The notes: generated by a model from the letters alone, not told the origin. DNA of 48,682 bases from an uncultured Thermanaerothrix sp. (GCF_938028735.1 NZ_CALIMF010000030.1:1-48682); one strand, 5' to 3'; counted from the first letter of the stretch, positions 1 to 8,136 are shown. Program-made: numbers and translations.

Positions 1-581
1 TTCAAAGCTTCAAAACAGCGCTTTACAAACCACTCCTGGTAATCACGCTGATAAGCGCTCCAGGTCCCCCCCAAGATTAACAGCTCAACCTTATCAGTCG
101 GGTGACCGACAGCCTTAAGCGCCTCCAAACGGGCATAAACCTGATCGAAGGGATCAAATTTGTGGTGTAGCCCACGCATGGCACCCGGTTCATCGGGCAG
201 GTAGCTTTTCGGCATGCGCACATCTGTCGGGCAGAAGATGCATTTTCCCGGGCAGGGGTACGGCTTGGTCAGCACAGTGACAGTAGTAACGCCCGAAAGC
301 GTGCGCACAGGTTTCATGCGCAAGCGGGCCAGCAGCTCGGGATCCTCTACCAAGCTACCCTGTTGCACCAGATGACGGTAGGCTGCCACCAGGACCGATT
401 TTGCCAAGTGTCCGCCCTCGGGCAGCGGGTGACGACGAATGGCCTGAGCAACTTCTTCGCCTGCCTGCACAGATTCAATGATCTGTTGGGCCAACGCCAA
501 CCGCTCCGGCGTCAGCGCATAATGCCGTTCCCAACGCTGCACTTTATCATCGAATGTCACTGTCGGATAGTCCTCAATCAT
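1..581 (-). CDS. Elp3-family tRNA uridine-34 modification radical SAM enzyme (C-terminus missing)
   Basis: Minus-strand reading frame open from the ATG at 581 to the window edge (193 codons), so the C-terminal part, including the expected GNAT acetyltransferase domain, lies outside. The translation begins MIEDYPTVTF and has a radical-SAM cysteine cluster (CPGKCIFC, about residues 108-115). This is followed by the Elp3 hallmark segments SYLPDEPGAMRG, HHKFDPFDQV, KVELLILGGTWSAY and YQEWFVKRCF. Elp3 proteins use an iron-sulfur cluster and SAM, together with acetyl-CoA, to make the cm5U-type modification at the tRNA wobble uridine. The gene is divergent from the methyltransferase at 630, with only 48 bp between the starts. 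Family assignment is secure from these motifs. Confidence 0.93.
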   Translation of the reverse strand, partial: MIEDYPTVTFDDKVQRWERHYALTPERLALAQQIIESVQAGEEVAQAIRRHPLPEGGHLAKSVLVAAYRHLVQQGSLVEDPELLARLRMKPVRTLSGVTTVTVLTKPYPCPGKCIFCPTDVRMPKSYLPDEPGAMRGLHHKFDPFDQVYARLEALKAVGHPTDKVELLILGGTWSAYQRDYQEWFVKRCFEAL

Positions 582-616
582 CCTTGCACCACCACTAAAC
601 ACACACTTAATCCAAG

Positions 617-622
617 TATAAT
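617..622 (+). promoter_or_regulatory. -10 element of a leaderless methyltransferase transcript
   Basis: A perfect TATAAT lies 7 nt upstream of the GTG at 630, so transcription should begin at or within a base or two of the start codon. No purine-rich ribosome binding site precedes the GTG. No convincing -35 hexamer is present at the usual distance. Confidence 0.5.
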
Positions 623-629
623 CGCAAAC

Positions 630-1385
630 GTGAAACCTGAAATTGCCGCCAAATTGCGCGCGCTCAATGCCCAATTTTATCAGACCTTTGGCCTGGCGTT
701 TGCCACCACCCGCCGGCGCCTCCAGCCCGGCATCCTGCGCATCTTGCCGCGCCTGCCGCTGGCCGCGCGCTGGCTCGATCTGGGGTGTGCCCATGGGGAA
801 ATAGCCCGCTGGCTCGTTCAGCACCGCTTTCAAGGGCACTACTTAGGCTTGGATTTTAGCCCGGTGCTACTGGCCGAGGCGCAGGCCTGGACTGCCCAGC
901 TCAAACCCGATCTTTCGGCACGCTTCACATTCCATCAAGCCGACCTGGGCAATTCCGCCTGGATTGAGGCCCTAGAGGGCCAACAGTTCGATGTGGTTCT
1001 GGCTTTTGCCGTTTTGCACCACATCCCCGGCCAGGCGAACCGCCTGCGTTTGCTGGCCCAAGTGCGCACTCGCCTTCATGAGGAAGGCTATCTGGTGCTC
1101 TCGGTATGGCAGTTCCAAAACAGCCCCCGCCTTCTCGCTCGCCGTCAGTCCTGGGCCCAGGTGGGAATAGACCCTGCCGATCTGGAGCCCGGCGACACCC
1201 TGCTGGATTGGCGCCACACCCTGCCGGATCAGCCCGAAAACGTCGGATTGCGTTATGTACACCAGTTCGACCGGCAGGAATTGGCTGCTCTTGCCAGTGC
1301 CAGTGGTTTCTACGTGGAAGAGACGTTTGAATCCGATGGTGAAGGCGGGCGGCTGGGGCTTTATCAAATCTGGCGGCCCGATTAA
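630..1385 (+). CDS. class I SAM-dependent methyltransferase
   Basis: 251 residues from the GTG at 630; the open frame extends upstream to 363 but that part overlaps the divergent elp3 gene. SAM-binding motif I is WLDLGCAHGEIARWL (about residues 48-62), followed by an acidic strand end (YLGLDFS), an AD motif (FHQADLG) and motif IV/post-motif (FDVVLAFAVLHHIP). This is the Methyltransf_11/12 fold. The ending resembles tRNA methyltransferases of the Trm9/ALKBH8 type (LRYVHQFDRQELAALASASGF). Because Elp3 makes cm5U, for which Trm9 is the methylating partner in eukaryotes, a role at the same wobble uridine is attractive but inferred. The -10 hexamer is 7 nt before the GTG, so the mRNA is probably leaderless. 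Confidence 0.85.
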   Translation: MKPEIAAKLRALNAQFYQTFGLAFATTRRRLQPGILRILPRLPLAARWLDLGCAHGEIARWLVQHRFQGHYLGLDFSPVLLAEAQAWTAQLKPDLSARFTFHQADLGNSAWIEALEGQQFDVVLAFAVLHHIPGQANRLRLLAQVRTRLHEEGYLVLSVWQFQNSPRLLARRQSWAQVGIDPADLEPGDTLLDWRHTLPDQPENVGLRYVHQFDRQELAALASASGFYVEETFESDGEGGRLGLYQIWRPD

Positions 1386-1391
1386 GGCGCT

Positions 1392-2042
1392 TCAAGGCAC
1401 TGCGGGCGCCAGGATGTTTGCACGCACATCGAAGATCAGGTGACTGCCATCCGCGGCTTCGATGAGTAATTTTGCATCCAACACCGCCACCACACGCAAC
1501 GCTCCTGCGCCCGCGGGGCCCTCTACCCACGTCTCAACCGCCGCACCCTCGGGTAGCACGATCAACGCTCCCTGCTCAGGTTGATAGGTATGCGCGCCGG
1601 CGAAAACACGTACCCACCGCCCATCCACCTCACCCTGCCAGGCATTGAGGGTGGTAAAGTCATCCGGGCTCACCGGCGCGGCTACTCCTTCCAGGATTCC
1701 CGGTTCACGAGATACTTGCTGCACGGCCAACGGCTCGGGTGGACGCAACGCATTCGGATCAGCGGGTTTGGTCGGCGCAACGTGCGCCAGTGCCTGCTGG
1801 CGTGCGGCTTCCTGCGTCTGCAACGGTGCCATCTTGGCTTCTAGGAAGGCGCGCTGTTCAGCATCCTGCACAACAGCCAGCGTTTGCGTGTATTGGGTAA
1901 GCATTTGCTGTTGCCAGGATGGCGCCTGGTCAGGTGCCGCCATCGCCTGGCGTTGGGAATACAACGCCAGCCCAATGCCCAGCCCTATCAGGACTAGTAA
2001 AAGGGCGAAATACGTCCCTGTTGTCCATAAACGCCTATTCAC
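1392..2042 (-). CDS. membrane-anchored hypothetical protein
   Basis: 216 residues from a GTG at 2042, with AGGAG 8-9 nt upstream. The N-terminus is a short basic stretch and one hydrophobic helix (about residues 10-28, FALLLVLIGLGIGLALY). A Gln/Ala-rich, probably helical region follows (about 40-90), then a Pro-rich linker and a compact beta-rich C-terminal half (about 120-216). It is most likely tethered to the membrane and exposed outside. It converges on the methyltransferase gene with 6 bp between the stops. I recognise no family. Confidence 0.75.
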   Translation of the reverse strand: MNRRLWTTGTYFALLLVLIGLGIGLALYSQRQAMAAPDQAPSWQQQMLTQYTQTLAVVQDAEQRAFLEAKMAPLQTQEAARQQALAHVAPTKPADPNALRPPEPLAVQQVSREPGILEGVAAPVSPDDFTTLNAWQGEVDGRWVRVFAGAHTYQPEQGALIVLPEGAAVETWVEGPAGAGALRVVAVLDAKLLIEAADGSHLIFDVRANILAPAVP

Positions 2043-2204
2043 AAGTTCTACTCCTGACCAAATTCAGGCCCAAAGGCCAACAGCCCAGGAATCCGATACT
2101 TCTTTATTATAAATCAAAGCCCTGCCAGCACACGGGGCCTGGAGTTTTGGCAACCAGCGCGCTGGCAAGGCCGAAAAGCGGGGCCGAGGCCACAAAAACC
2201 GAAG

Positions 2205-2657
2205 TTACGCGAACGACGCTTCTTGGGCTAGCACCAGTGCAATCGGCGTCGCATTCCCAATATTATCGGAAATCGGGCAGCGGGCTTCAATCTGACGGAC
2301 AAAAGCCTCTTTCTCCTCCCAGGAAAGATCGCCATCAACACGGAGATAAACCCGAATTTGCGAAGCACCCACCCGCGCGGCAGGATTCCTGCCCAGGAAG
2401 CCATCCGGGTCAATATCTCCTTCAACTCTCGCACTCAGGTTACGCACCGGTAAATTACGCTGTTGAGCAATGATTTTACCTACGGTTAAGAGGCAACTGG
2501 CCAGCCCGATCAACAAAAATTCCAATGGGGTGGGGCCAGCATCATTACCGCCCATTTCAACGGGTTGATCAACGTGCACAATGTGATGGCGGGCACGGGT
2601 TTCAACCTTGAAACCGTTGACCTGTTCTGCCTCAACGACTACTGTTTTAAGGGACAT
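2205..2657 (-). CDS. OsmC family peroxiredoxin-like protein
   Basis: 150 residues; ATG at 2657 is preceded by AGGAGG at good spacing. OsmC/Ohr fold signatures are visible: GGNDAGPTPLEFLLIGLASC (about 37-56) carries the first reactive cysteine, and ARCPISDNIGNATPI (near residue 125) carries the second in the usual CP context. Family members reduce organic hydroperoxides with a Cys pair, although many YhfA-like members have no proven substrate. Length is typical (about 140-150 residues). It stands alone between the hypothetical gene at 2042 and cysE. The flanking gaps (2043-2204 and 2658-2877) show no further gene. Confidence 0.92.
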   Translation of the reverse strand: MSLKTVVVEAEQVNGFKVETRARHHIVHVDQPVEMGGNDAGPTPLEFLLIGLASCLLTVGKIIAQQRNLPVRNLSARVEGDIDPDGFLGRNPAARVGASQIRVYLRVDGDLSWEEKEAFVRQIEARCPISDNIGNATPIALVLAQEASFA

Positions 2658-2877
2658 GGCTGCTGATCCTCCTTTTACGACGAATAGTGTAGGATAAAAG
2701 GGAAGCCAATAAAAGGTTCGTATAATGGGTTATACCTGTGCCTCGGCCCCATAACCCAACACCACCTGGGCATTCGCCTTATTTCGACAATATCGCACCC
2801 TCGGGTTGTCTCGCAGGTTGTTGACCGCGAGAGCTCCCGCTCCAATTTATGCGTTTGAACGTGTCCTATAAGACGGC

Positions 2878-3654
2878 TCAGATGCAGAAGTCTTCCCCGC
2901 GCCAGATGCCATCCTCAGGCGGGTGCACCAGCGGAGGGCGTTCCAACGCTTGCTCGTGATGGTGGCCGTTACCGTCCTTACCGTTGGTAGGGAGGGCTTC
3001 GTGCTCGGCAGACAACGTATGCACCTGTTTTTCCAAGGCTTCCAAGCGCACCAGGACCGAAGCCAGGGTCTGTCCGATGGCATCGGGCAGTTTATCGTGT
3101 TGCAAGTCAGGGGCAGCGGGGCGAGGTTGGCTGCGCACCACCACCTGCCCCGGCACCCCCACCACCACCGAGTTAGGAGGCACGGACTTAACCACCACTG
3201 CGTTGGCACCAATGCGACTGCCGCGTCCGACTACAATGTTCCCCAACACCTTGGCACCGGCGCCAATGACCACATCATCTTCAATGGTCGGGTGGCGCTT
3301 ACCCTTCTCCAGGCTAACGCCGCCCAGCGTTACGCCATGATACATGGTCACGTTATTGCCCACTTCTGCCGTCTCACCGATAACGACCCCCATACCGTGG
3401 TCAATGAAGAAGCGCCGTCCGATCCTTGCCCCGGGATGAATCTCGATCCCGGTGAGGAAACGGTTGAGCGTCGAAAGCCAGCGAGCCAGCAATTTGAGGC
3501 GATGCCGCCAGAGCCAATGGGCAACACGATGAAGCCAGATCGCATGCAGGCCTGGATACGTCAGCAGCACCTCCAGGAAGGTACGTGCCGCAGGGTCACG
3601 CTCAAACACTGATTCAATATCTTCGCGCAAAGTCTGAAACACCTTTCCCAACAT
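2878..3654 (-). CDS. cysE: serine O-acetyltransferase
   Basis: 258 residues; ATG at 3654 follows AAGGA. It has the N-terminal helical SATase domain ([24 protein letters not shown]) and then a left-handed beta-helix of hexapeptide repeats (about residues 70-185). Diagnostic segments are [22 protein letters not shown], with the catalytic His-Gly, and the loop [13 protein letters not shown] followed by [21 protein letters not shown]. It transfers acetyl from acetyl-CoA to serine, giving O-acetylserine for CysK. It lies 22 bp downstream of cysK on the same strand, so it is the second gene of a cysteine operon. The C-terminal ~60 residues are a variable, charged extension and not the classical CysK-binding tail. 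Confidence 0.96.
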   Translation of the reverse strand: MLGKVFQTLREDIESVFERDPAARTFLEVLLTYPGLHAIWLHRVAHWLWRHRLKLLARWLSTLNRFLTGIEIHPGARIGRRFFIDHGMGVVIGETAEVGNNVTMYHGVTLGGVSLEKGKRHPTIEDDVVIGAGAKVLGNIVVGRGSRIGANAVVVKSVPPNSVVVGVPGQVVVRSQPRPAAPDLQHDKLPDAIGQTLASVLVRLEALEKQVHTLSAEHEALPTNGKDGNGHHHEQALERPPLVHPPEDGIWRGEDFCI

Positions 3655-3676
3655 AGTTCCTTAGTATATCCACCAT

Positions 3677-4639
3677 TTATTGAACGGCCTTCGCTGCCAG
3701 CATCTCTTCGGCCAGATCGGCGAACAACTGCGTGCTGAGGTAGCGCTCACCGAACGAGGGGATGATCACCACGATTAACTTACCCGCATTCTCAGGGCGA
3801 CGCGCCACTTGCAAGGCGGCCCAGGTCGCTGCGCCGGAGGAAATACCGACCAACAACCCTTCTTTGCTCGCCAATTCGCGCGCCGTGCGGAAGGCATCCT
3901 CAGCCTTGACGCGGATCACCTCATCATAGATGCTCGTATTGAGCACATCTGGGATGAAACCGGCGCCAATACCCTGGATAGGGTGCGGGCCACGCTGCCC
4001 ACCCGAGAGCACCGGCGAAGCATCTGGCTCCACAGCAATGGCCTTGAACGAGGGCTTGCGCGCCTTGATCACCTCACCCACACCGGTAATGGTGCCACCC
4101 GTTCCCACACCGGCTACCAGAATATCTACCTGACCGTCGGTATCGCGCCAGATCTCCTCTGCCGTGGTGCGGCGGTGAATTTCCGGGTTAGCCGGGTTTT
4201 TGAACTGCTGGGGCATAAAGTACCGCGTGGGATCGCTCGCCACAATCTCCTCAGCCTTGCGGATCGCTCCCGCCATGCCCTCACTGGCGGGGGTCAGGAC
4301 AACCTCGGCCCCATAGGCACGTAATACGATGCGGCGTTCCTTGCTGGCCGTCTCTGGCATGGTCAGGATGCAATGATAGCCTCGCGCCGCGCACACCATT
4401 GCCAATGCAATACCCGTGTTGCCACTGGTTGGCTCTACAATGATTGAGCCCGGCCCGATCTTGCCTTCACGCTCGGCCGCATCAATCATTGCCACACCAA
4501 TGCGATCCTTGACAGAATGTGCCGGGTTGTAGAATTCTAATTTTGCCACCACGTCAGCCACGCACCCCTCGGTGACGCGGTTCAGGCGTACCAACGGCGT
4601 ATTGCCGATGAGTTCGGTTACATCACGGTAAATTTTCAT
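3677..4639 (-). CDS. cysK: cysteine synthase (O-acetylserine sulfhydrylase)
   Basis: 320 residues. I choose ATG 4639, with GGAGG immediately upstream, rather than earlier in-frame starts; the protein then opens [20 protein letters not shown] like its homologues. PLP is bound through the Lys in AHSVKDRIG (near residue 43). The substrate loop is [11 protein letters not shown], and the [10 protein letters not shown] phosphate-binding loop is near residue 175. It condenses O-acetylserine with sulfide to make cysteine and acetate. It heads the cysK-cysE operon. The ~250-nt leader carries a Cys-codon leader peptide and a terminator hairpin, so expression is probably set by cysteinyl-tRNA supply. 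Confidence 0.97.
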   Translation of the reverse strand: MKIYRDVTELIGNTPLVRLNRVTEGCVADVVAKLEFYNPAHSVKDRIGVAMIDAAEREGKIGPGSIIVEPTSGNTGIALAMVCAARGYHCILTMPETASKERRIVLRAYGAEVVLTPASEGMAGAIRKAEEIVASDPTRYFMPQQFKNPANPEIHRRTTAEEIWRDTDGQVDILVAGVGTGGTITGVGEVIKARKPSFKAIAVEPDASPVLSGGQRGPHPIQGIGAGFIPDVLNTSIYDEVIRVKAEDAFRTARELASKEGLLVGISSGAATWAALQVARRPENAGKLIVVIIPSFGERYLSTQLFADLAEEMLAAKAVQ

Positions 4640-4693
4640 GTCTGGCCTCCTTGAATGGATTGAGTCATATAAATACAAACAACCAGTCGCCTT

Positions 4694-4765
4694 AAAAAGG
4701 CAGTGAACCGCACTCACTTTTCATAAAAGCGGGACTGCGGTTCACTGCCCGGCGGACTGGTTGTT
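4694..4765 (-). promoter_or_regulatory. attenuator terminator in the cysK leader, nested in an outer stem
   Basis: On the minus strand a perfect 14-bp hairpin (4749-4736 pairs with 4712-4699; arms GGCAGTGAACCGCA and TGCGGTTCACTGCC) is followed at once by five U (4698-4694), an intrinsic terminator. An 11-bp outer stem (4765-4755 with 4688-4678; arms AACAACCAGTC and GACTGGTTGTT) embraces it. The 5' arm of the terminator (GGGCAG, about 4751-4746) can alternatively pair with CUGCCC just after the leader-peptide stop (about 4808-4803). That gives an antiterminator, and it is the layout of a translational attenuator. Confidence 0.72.
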
Positions 4766-4808
4766 CAGGTCTGAGTCTAACAGCGCGCTACTCAGGCCGG
4801 GGCAGCGA

Positions 4809-4889
4809 CTAGCCGCAGCCCCGCCCAGGACACGCGCATTGGCGTTTGCGAAGTGTCACAAATCTCACAATAAATGTCTTCTTAATCAT
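4809..4889 (-). CDS. cysteine-codon leader peptide of the cysK operon
   Basis: A 26-codon frame too short for normal gene calling. ATG at 4889 lies 8 nt after the -10 box and ends at TAG 4811-4809. The peptide starts MIKKTFIVRF and ends RKRQCACPGRGCG, so three of its last nine codons are Cys (residues 18, 20 and 25). A GGGGC segment over the last Cys codons can pair with GCCCC just past the stop. That second segment can also pair with the terminator arm. A ribosome stalled on Cys codons would therefore release the antiterminator. I see the peptide, the codons and the three alternative pairings directly; control by cysteinyl-tRNA is inferred. Confidence 0.72.
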   Translation of the reverse strand: MIKKTFIVRFVTLRKRQCACPGRGCG

Positions 4890-4897
4890 CAAAATCT

Positions 4898-4925
4898 ATT
4901 ATAAGCAAAAGTCCACTTCTGTCAA
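4898..4925 (-). promoter_or_regulatory. cysK operon promoter
   Basis: Perfect -35 TTGACA (4925-4920) and perfect -10 TATAAT (4903-4898) with a 16-bp spacer, read on the minus strand. Predicted start is near 4891, almost at the leader-peptide ATG (4889). The stretch 4640-5028 contains no larger gene. It holds this promoter, the leader peptide, the attenuator and about 100 bp downstream of doxX in which I see nothing definite. Confidence 0.85.
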
Positions 4926-5028
4926 GAAAAACGTCCAGCCTTTAGACAAAGAGACCTCTTGTGAGCACAAGGTAGGACAAGCCTTGAGCAACCCAACAAA
5001 CTGTTCGCTGAAACACCCGAATGCATGG

Positions 5029-5526
5029 TCAGCGTGCCTCCGGCTGAGGCGGCTCTGCCACCAACCGCCCCCCGCGCACCGTGGCACCGATGACCAGCCC
5101 GGCGCTAATCAGTACCATATTCTTGAAGATGTACTGACCTTCCAGCGTGGGCGCATAAGGGATGCGGTAGAACACCTCGGCAGGGAACAAGAAAATCGGC
5201 GTGATGGTGCCCAGCATCTGGAAGAAGAGTAGGAACAGCGTCGCACGCAGATAAAGTCCCAGCATCAACCCCAACCCGATTAGGGTTTCCAACGTCGCCA
5301 GCAAGATGCGCGCCGCATCTGCCGAAAGCAGCCCTAGGCTGAGGGTGGTGATGGTACGCGTGGCCAAGCCCTCCGCCGGGCTCAGGCCGGGGAAGAACTT
5401 CAGCACACCAAACCAGAAGAACACCACCCCTAGGCTGATGCGAAGCAGGGTGATGCCGTGCCGCGCCATCCACTCGGTCAACACAGGATCTACACGGTGA
5501 TAGAGTCTCAGCCACCAAGTTTTCAT
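5029..5526 (-). CDS. DoxX family membrane protein
   Basis: 165 residues from ATG 5526. Four hydrophobic segments are visible: LLRISLGVVFFWFGVLKFF (about 25-44), a helix near 65-85, IGLGLMLGLYLRATLFLLFF (about 90-112) and KNMVLISAGLVIGA (about 138-151). The first helix with its FWFGxLKFFPG ending is typical of DoxX/SURF4-like proteins, which are small four-helix membrane proteins. Some are linked to thiol stress or quinone-coupled oxidation, but no firm biochemical role exists for this subgroup. An 18-bp CRP/FNR-type palindrome sits 17-34 bp upstream of the start. It is a single-gene unit, divergent from the VOC gene. Confidence 0.85.
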   Translation of the reverse strand: MKTWWLRLYHRVDPVLTEWMARHGITLLRISLGVVFFWFGVLKFFPGLSPAEGLATRTITTLSLGLLSADAARILLATLETLIGLGLMLGLYLRATLFLLFFQMLGTITPIFLFPAEVFYRIPYAPTLEGQYIFKNMVLISAGLVIGATVRGGRLVAEPPQPEAR

Positions 5527-5542
5527 TTTAAGCCACCTCGTT

Positions 5543-5560
5543 TTGTGATTTTAGTCACAA
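5543..5560. promoter_or_regulatory. CRP/FNR-type operator upstream of doxX
   Basis: Perfect palindrome TTGTGA-N6-TCACAA, matching the consensus TGTGA-N6-TCACA of Crp/Fnr-superfamily regulators. It ends 17 bp before the doxX start codon on the minus strand, where a bound protein would probably repress or overlap the promoter. No Crp-type regulator gene is in the window. Confidence 0.6.
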
Positions 5561-5667
5561 GAAGTCTAACCTAAGGCCCCTAATAAATCAAGAGTAGAAA
5601 TACCCATTTTGTAAAGATTTAACTGTTAATATACCGCCACACGCGAATATTTTGGACAATTTCGACC

Positions 5668-5696
5668 TTGACAGTTTAGAAAACGTGTTCTATATT
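5668..5696 (+). promoter_or_regulatory. promoter of the VOC-family gene
   Basis: TTGACA (5668-5673), 17-bp spacer, TATATT (5691-5696). Predicted start is near 5703, giving a ~94-nt leader before the ATG at 5797, which is preceded by AAAGGAG. The DNA around 5560-5700 is clearly AT-richer than its surroundings. Confidence 0.75.
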
Positions 5697-5796
5697 TGAT
5701 ATCTCGCCCCCATTCACGATGTACGAAAAAGGCCCGGTGCAAAAATCGGTCTAAATTCAATCAACGGTCTTACCCGCCCAAAAGGAGCCCCCTATC

Positions 5797-6714
5797 ATGA
5801 AGACCACAACCCCCAAAATCATCCCCAACCTTTGGTACGATCGAGAAGCCAGGGAGGCGGCGGAGTTTTACGTTGCCGCCTTCGGAAACGGCTCCCGGCT
5901 CACCAATATCACCACCCTGCACGATACTCCCTCGGAAGATGCCGATATTGTCTCATTCACCCTTGCCGACCAGCCGTTCATGGCCATTAGCGGCGGGCCG
6001 CCCTTCAAATTCAACCCCGCAATATCGTTCATCGTCAACTTTGATCCTGCGCGTGACCCGCAGGCCCGTTCCCACCTGGACGCGCTATGGACAAAATTAT
6101 CCGCAGGGGGAACGATCCTTATGCCCCTCGATCGCTATCCCTTCAGCGATCATTTCGGTTGGATCGCGGATAGGTACGACCTTTCCTGGCAATTAATCCT
6201 CTCGAACCCTGCCGGCGAGGAACGCCCTTTTATCACCCCCCATCTGCTGTTTGTGGGTGAGGTGTATGGAAAAGCAGAAGAGGCGATAAATTTCTACCTT
6301 TCTGTATTCAAGGACACAACGTGGGGAAGCGTCTTTCGCTATGGTGAAGACCAGGTGCTGGAAAAGCCGGGGACGATCATGTTTGCCGATTTTATGCTCG
6401 AAGGGCAGTGGTTCTCCGCGGCGGACAGCGCCTATCCGCATGAGTTCGCATTTAACGAAGCCATTTCTTTCATAGTGTACTGCCGGGATCAGGATGAGAT
6501 AGATGCGTACTGGGATAAACTCTCTGCTGTGCTCGAAGCCGAGCAGTGCGGCTGGCTCAAAGATCGCTACGGCGTTTCGTGGCAGATCGTCCCGGCGGAG
6601 ATGGACGAGATGCTCCGCACTGGCATGCCGGAGCAAATCGCACAGTTAACCCAGGCGCTTTTGCCGATGAAGAAAATAAGGATTGCCGAATTACGCGAGG
6701 CATTCTACGGATGA
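5797..6714 (+). CDS. tandem VOC (PhnB/3-demethylubiquinone methyltransferase-like) protein
   Basis: 305 residues made of two homologous VOC domains. Domain 1 (about 1-150) starts [19 protein letters not shown] and ends [10 protein letters not shown]. Domain 2 (about 155-290) starts [21 protein letters not shown] and ends [14 protein letters not shown]. The paired endings GWxxDRYxxSWQ are the hallmark of the PhnB-like 3-dmu-9_3-mt family (PF06983). Despite the old family name, these proteins are not methyltransferases; most have no known substrate. The duplication within one chain may form an intramolecular barrel where relatives use a dimer. A consensus promoter and AAAGGAG ribosome site support the start. 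Confidence 0.88.
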   Translation: MKTTTPKIIPNLWYDREAREAAEFYVAAFGNGSRLTNITTLHDTPSEDADIVSFTLADQPFMAISGGPPFKFNPAISFIVNFDPARDPQARSHLDALWTKLSAGGTILMPLDRYPFSDHFGWIADRYDLSWQLILSNPAGEERPFITPHLLFVGEVYGKAEEAINFYLSVFKDTTWGSVFRYGEDQVLEKPGTIMFADFMLEGQWFSAADSAYPHEFAFNEAISFIVYCRDQDEIDAYWDKLSAVLEAEQCGWLKDRYGVSWQIVPAEMDEMLRTGMPEQIAQLTQALLPMKKIRIAELREAFYG

Positions 6715-6792
6715 AATGACCCTAAGCCCCATCCTCACTCCGGACATCGGCGCGGATCGGATTTCTTACCTCACATGGGTGATGAGTGACCG

Positions 6793-6830
6793 TAAAAGAG
6801 CCGCCTGCGCTCAACTTGACCGCAGGCGGC
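6793..6830 (-). terminator. intrinsic terminator of the DUF4013 gene
   Basis: Ten-bp perfect stem (6830-6821 with 6809-6800, arm GCCGCCTGCG) with an 11-nt loop, followed on the minus strand by CTCTTTT. It lies just beyond the stop of the gene at 6852. Confidence 0.75.
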
Positions 6831-6851
6831 AGATGGGGCCCCTTGTGAACA

Positions 6852-7526
6852 CTAAGCGGGGGTAGCCCCCACCCCAAGATTCTGAAGCGCCTGATTGTAG
6901 GCTTGCCCGTAAAGGTGCCCCATAACGGCCATGCCGTAGGCATACGTGAGCAGCACCCCGACAAAGCACAGGATTACGCCCAGCGGTGCAATCAAGCCCA
7001 CGATGAACGACCCCACCAGCACCAGCAGATACGCCCCCGGCGCCGCGCGCACCAGACGGAACACCTCACCGAAATTCAGCCCTGCCCCCAGCGATCCCTT
7101 GGCCAGGAAATTGGCATACGCCGCCGGCAGGGCCAGCGCTAGAAAAACGCCATACACCAGGCTAAACAGACCAAAACAAAGCGAAAATAGCAGGTAGATC
7201 GCACCCACTGCATCCGAGGTATTGCCGCTGTCTATGCCCAGCAGTGAACCCAACAGCCCAAAGATCCCCGAGATCAGGATGATCGGCAGCGCGTACACCA
7301 ACCCGATGACAAAGGCCTGGAATCCCCGCGCCAGATCATTACCAAAATCTAGATCTGGCAAGGGCTGCGGATCACGGGCCATTACCCGACGGGTCACGTT
7401 AAGCCCCCACCCCAGCACAACCAATTGCCCGATAATCGGGATCAAACTCACTAAGGCCACGATGAGGACCTTGCGTAACCAATCTTTGTCCTGAAAGACA
7501 AAACCAAAAGCCATTCCGAAGTCCAT
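6852..7526 (-). CDS. DUF4013 domain membrane protein
   Basis: 224 residues from ATG 7526, which has GAGGAGG five bases upstream; the preceding GTG is too close to that site. The sequence opens MDFGMAFGFVFQDKDWLRK, followed by hydrophobic helices IVALVSLIPIIGQLVVLGWG, FVIGLVYALPIILISGIFGLLG, YLLFSLCFGLFSLVYGVFLALAL, YLLVLVGSFIVGLIAPLGVILCFVGVLL. That pattern, with a short WLKK-like amphipathic start and the segment PLPDLDFGNDLARGF, is characteristic of DUF4013. Function is unknown. The following small membrane gene (7631-8035) has a similar character and may work with it. Confidence 0.82.
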   Translation of the reverse strand: MDFGMAFGFVFQDKDWLRKVLIVALVSLIPIIGQLVVLGWGLNVTRRVMARDPQPLPDLDFGNDLARGFQAFVIGLVYALPIILISGIFGLLGSLLGIDSGNTSDAVGAIYLLFSLCFGLFSLVYGVFLALALPAAYANFLAKGSLGAGLNFGEVFRLVRAAPGAYLLVLVGSFIVGLIAPLGVILCFVGVLLTYAYGMAVMGHLYGQAYNQALQNLGVGATPA

Positions 7527-7549
7527 CACTGCCTCCTCAAGTACTTAAG

Positions 7550-7565
7550 ATGATGATTTCATCAT
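7550..7565. repeat. short palindrome upstream of the DUF4013 gene
   Basis: ATGATGA-TT-TCATCAT, a perfect 7-bp inverted repeat with a 2-bp centre, 24 bp upstream of the start codon. Its position suits an operator, but no regulator can be named. Confidence 0.35.
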
Positions 7566-7630
7566 AGCAATGAAAGCGCTGATGCGCAAGCATTCAGCGG
7601 CTTGCAACTGCCTTACACACCCACCACGCC

Positions 7631-8035
7631 TTACGCTGCCGGGGTGTTGAGAGTCTCAAAGTAGCCCCGCACCTGGGCATCGCTATAAAACACCAGCGCC
7701 AGAATGCCCACTACTAAGGCGATCACATTGCCAAAGAGAATGCAGCAAATTTCCAAAATGGCAATCGTCTGGGAAAACTGTACCGGCACCGGCGGGTTAG
7801 CCAGGATCTTGGTGGCATAGAGGATCTCAAACACCCCCAGTACCGCTGGCAGCACCGTGATTGGCGCGCACAGCAGCCCGATTCCGAAGGTTCCCAGCAC
7901 CAGACCCCCCGTCAGCCCCAACCCAGTGAGGATGTTAATAATGCCACTGACCAGCGTCAGCACCCCCAACGCCGTTACCGTGCCCGGCTTTTCCAGCGGT
8001 GGCCGCGTGGAGGGATAAGATGAAAATTCGCTCAT
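7631..8035 (-). CDS. small multi-pass membrane protein of unknown function
   Basis: 134 residues from ATG 8035 (protein MSEFSSYPST), preceded by GAGAGGAG; a longer in-frame start at 8074 has no ribosome site. Three or four hydrophobic helices: VTALGVLTLVSGIINILTGLGL, VLGTFGIGLLCAPITVLPAVLGVFEILYA, and AILEICCILFGNVIALVVGILALVFY, ending in a short polar tail. The Pro-rich N-terminus and the order of segments recall small Chloroflexota membrane proteins next to DUF4013 genes. I cannot assign a function. Confidence 0.75.
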   Translation of the reverse strand: MSEFSSYPSTRPPLEKPGTVTALGVLTLVSGIINILTGLGLTGGLVLGTFGIGLLCAPITVLPAVLGVFEILYATKILANPPVPVQFSQTIAILEICCILFGNVIALVVGILALVFYSDAQVRGYFETLNTPAA

Positions 8036-8136
8036 GAGTTCCCAACTCCTCTCAAGTTGATCTACTAGCCCCATCCAGATAGGGCTTCCAGAGGTATCTA
8101 CGCAAAAAGTCCCTCAGGGTTGCGCACAACAGAAGG

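Noticed and set aside
925..1530. 201-codon minus-strand frame over the methyltransferase
   Set aside because: Gly/Arg-rich shadow frame of the recognised methyltransferase and the adjacent gene.
4856..4870. Two direct TTGTGA half-sites downstream of the cysK promoter
   Set aside because: They lie inside the leader-peptide codons and are direct, not inverted, so they are unlikely to be a Crp/Fnr operator.
4640..4893. T-box riboswitch in the cysK leader, suggested by GTGAACCGC in the terminator arm
   Set aside because: The T-box core needs UGGN to pair with the tRNA end; here a G is missing (GUGAACC). No Stem I motifs were found, and a Cys-codon leader peptide explains the region better.
6715..6851. 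Possible small gene between the VOC and DUF4013 genes
   Set aside because: No frame with ribosome site; the stretch is explained by the minus-strand terminator.
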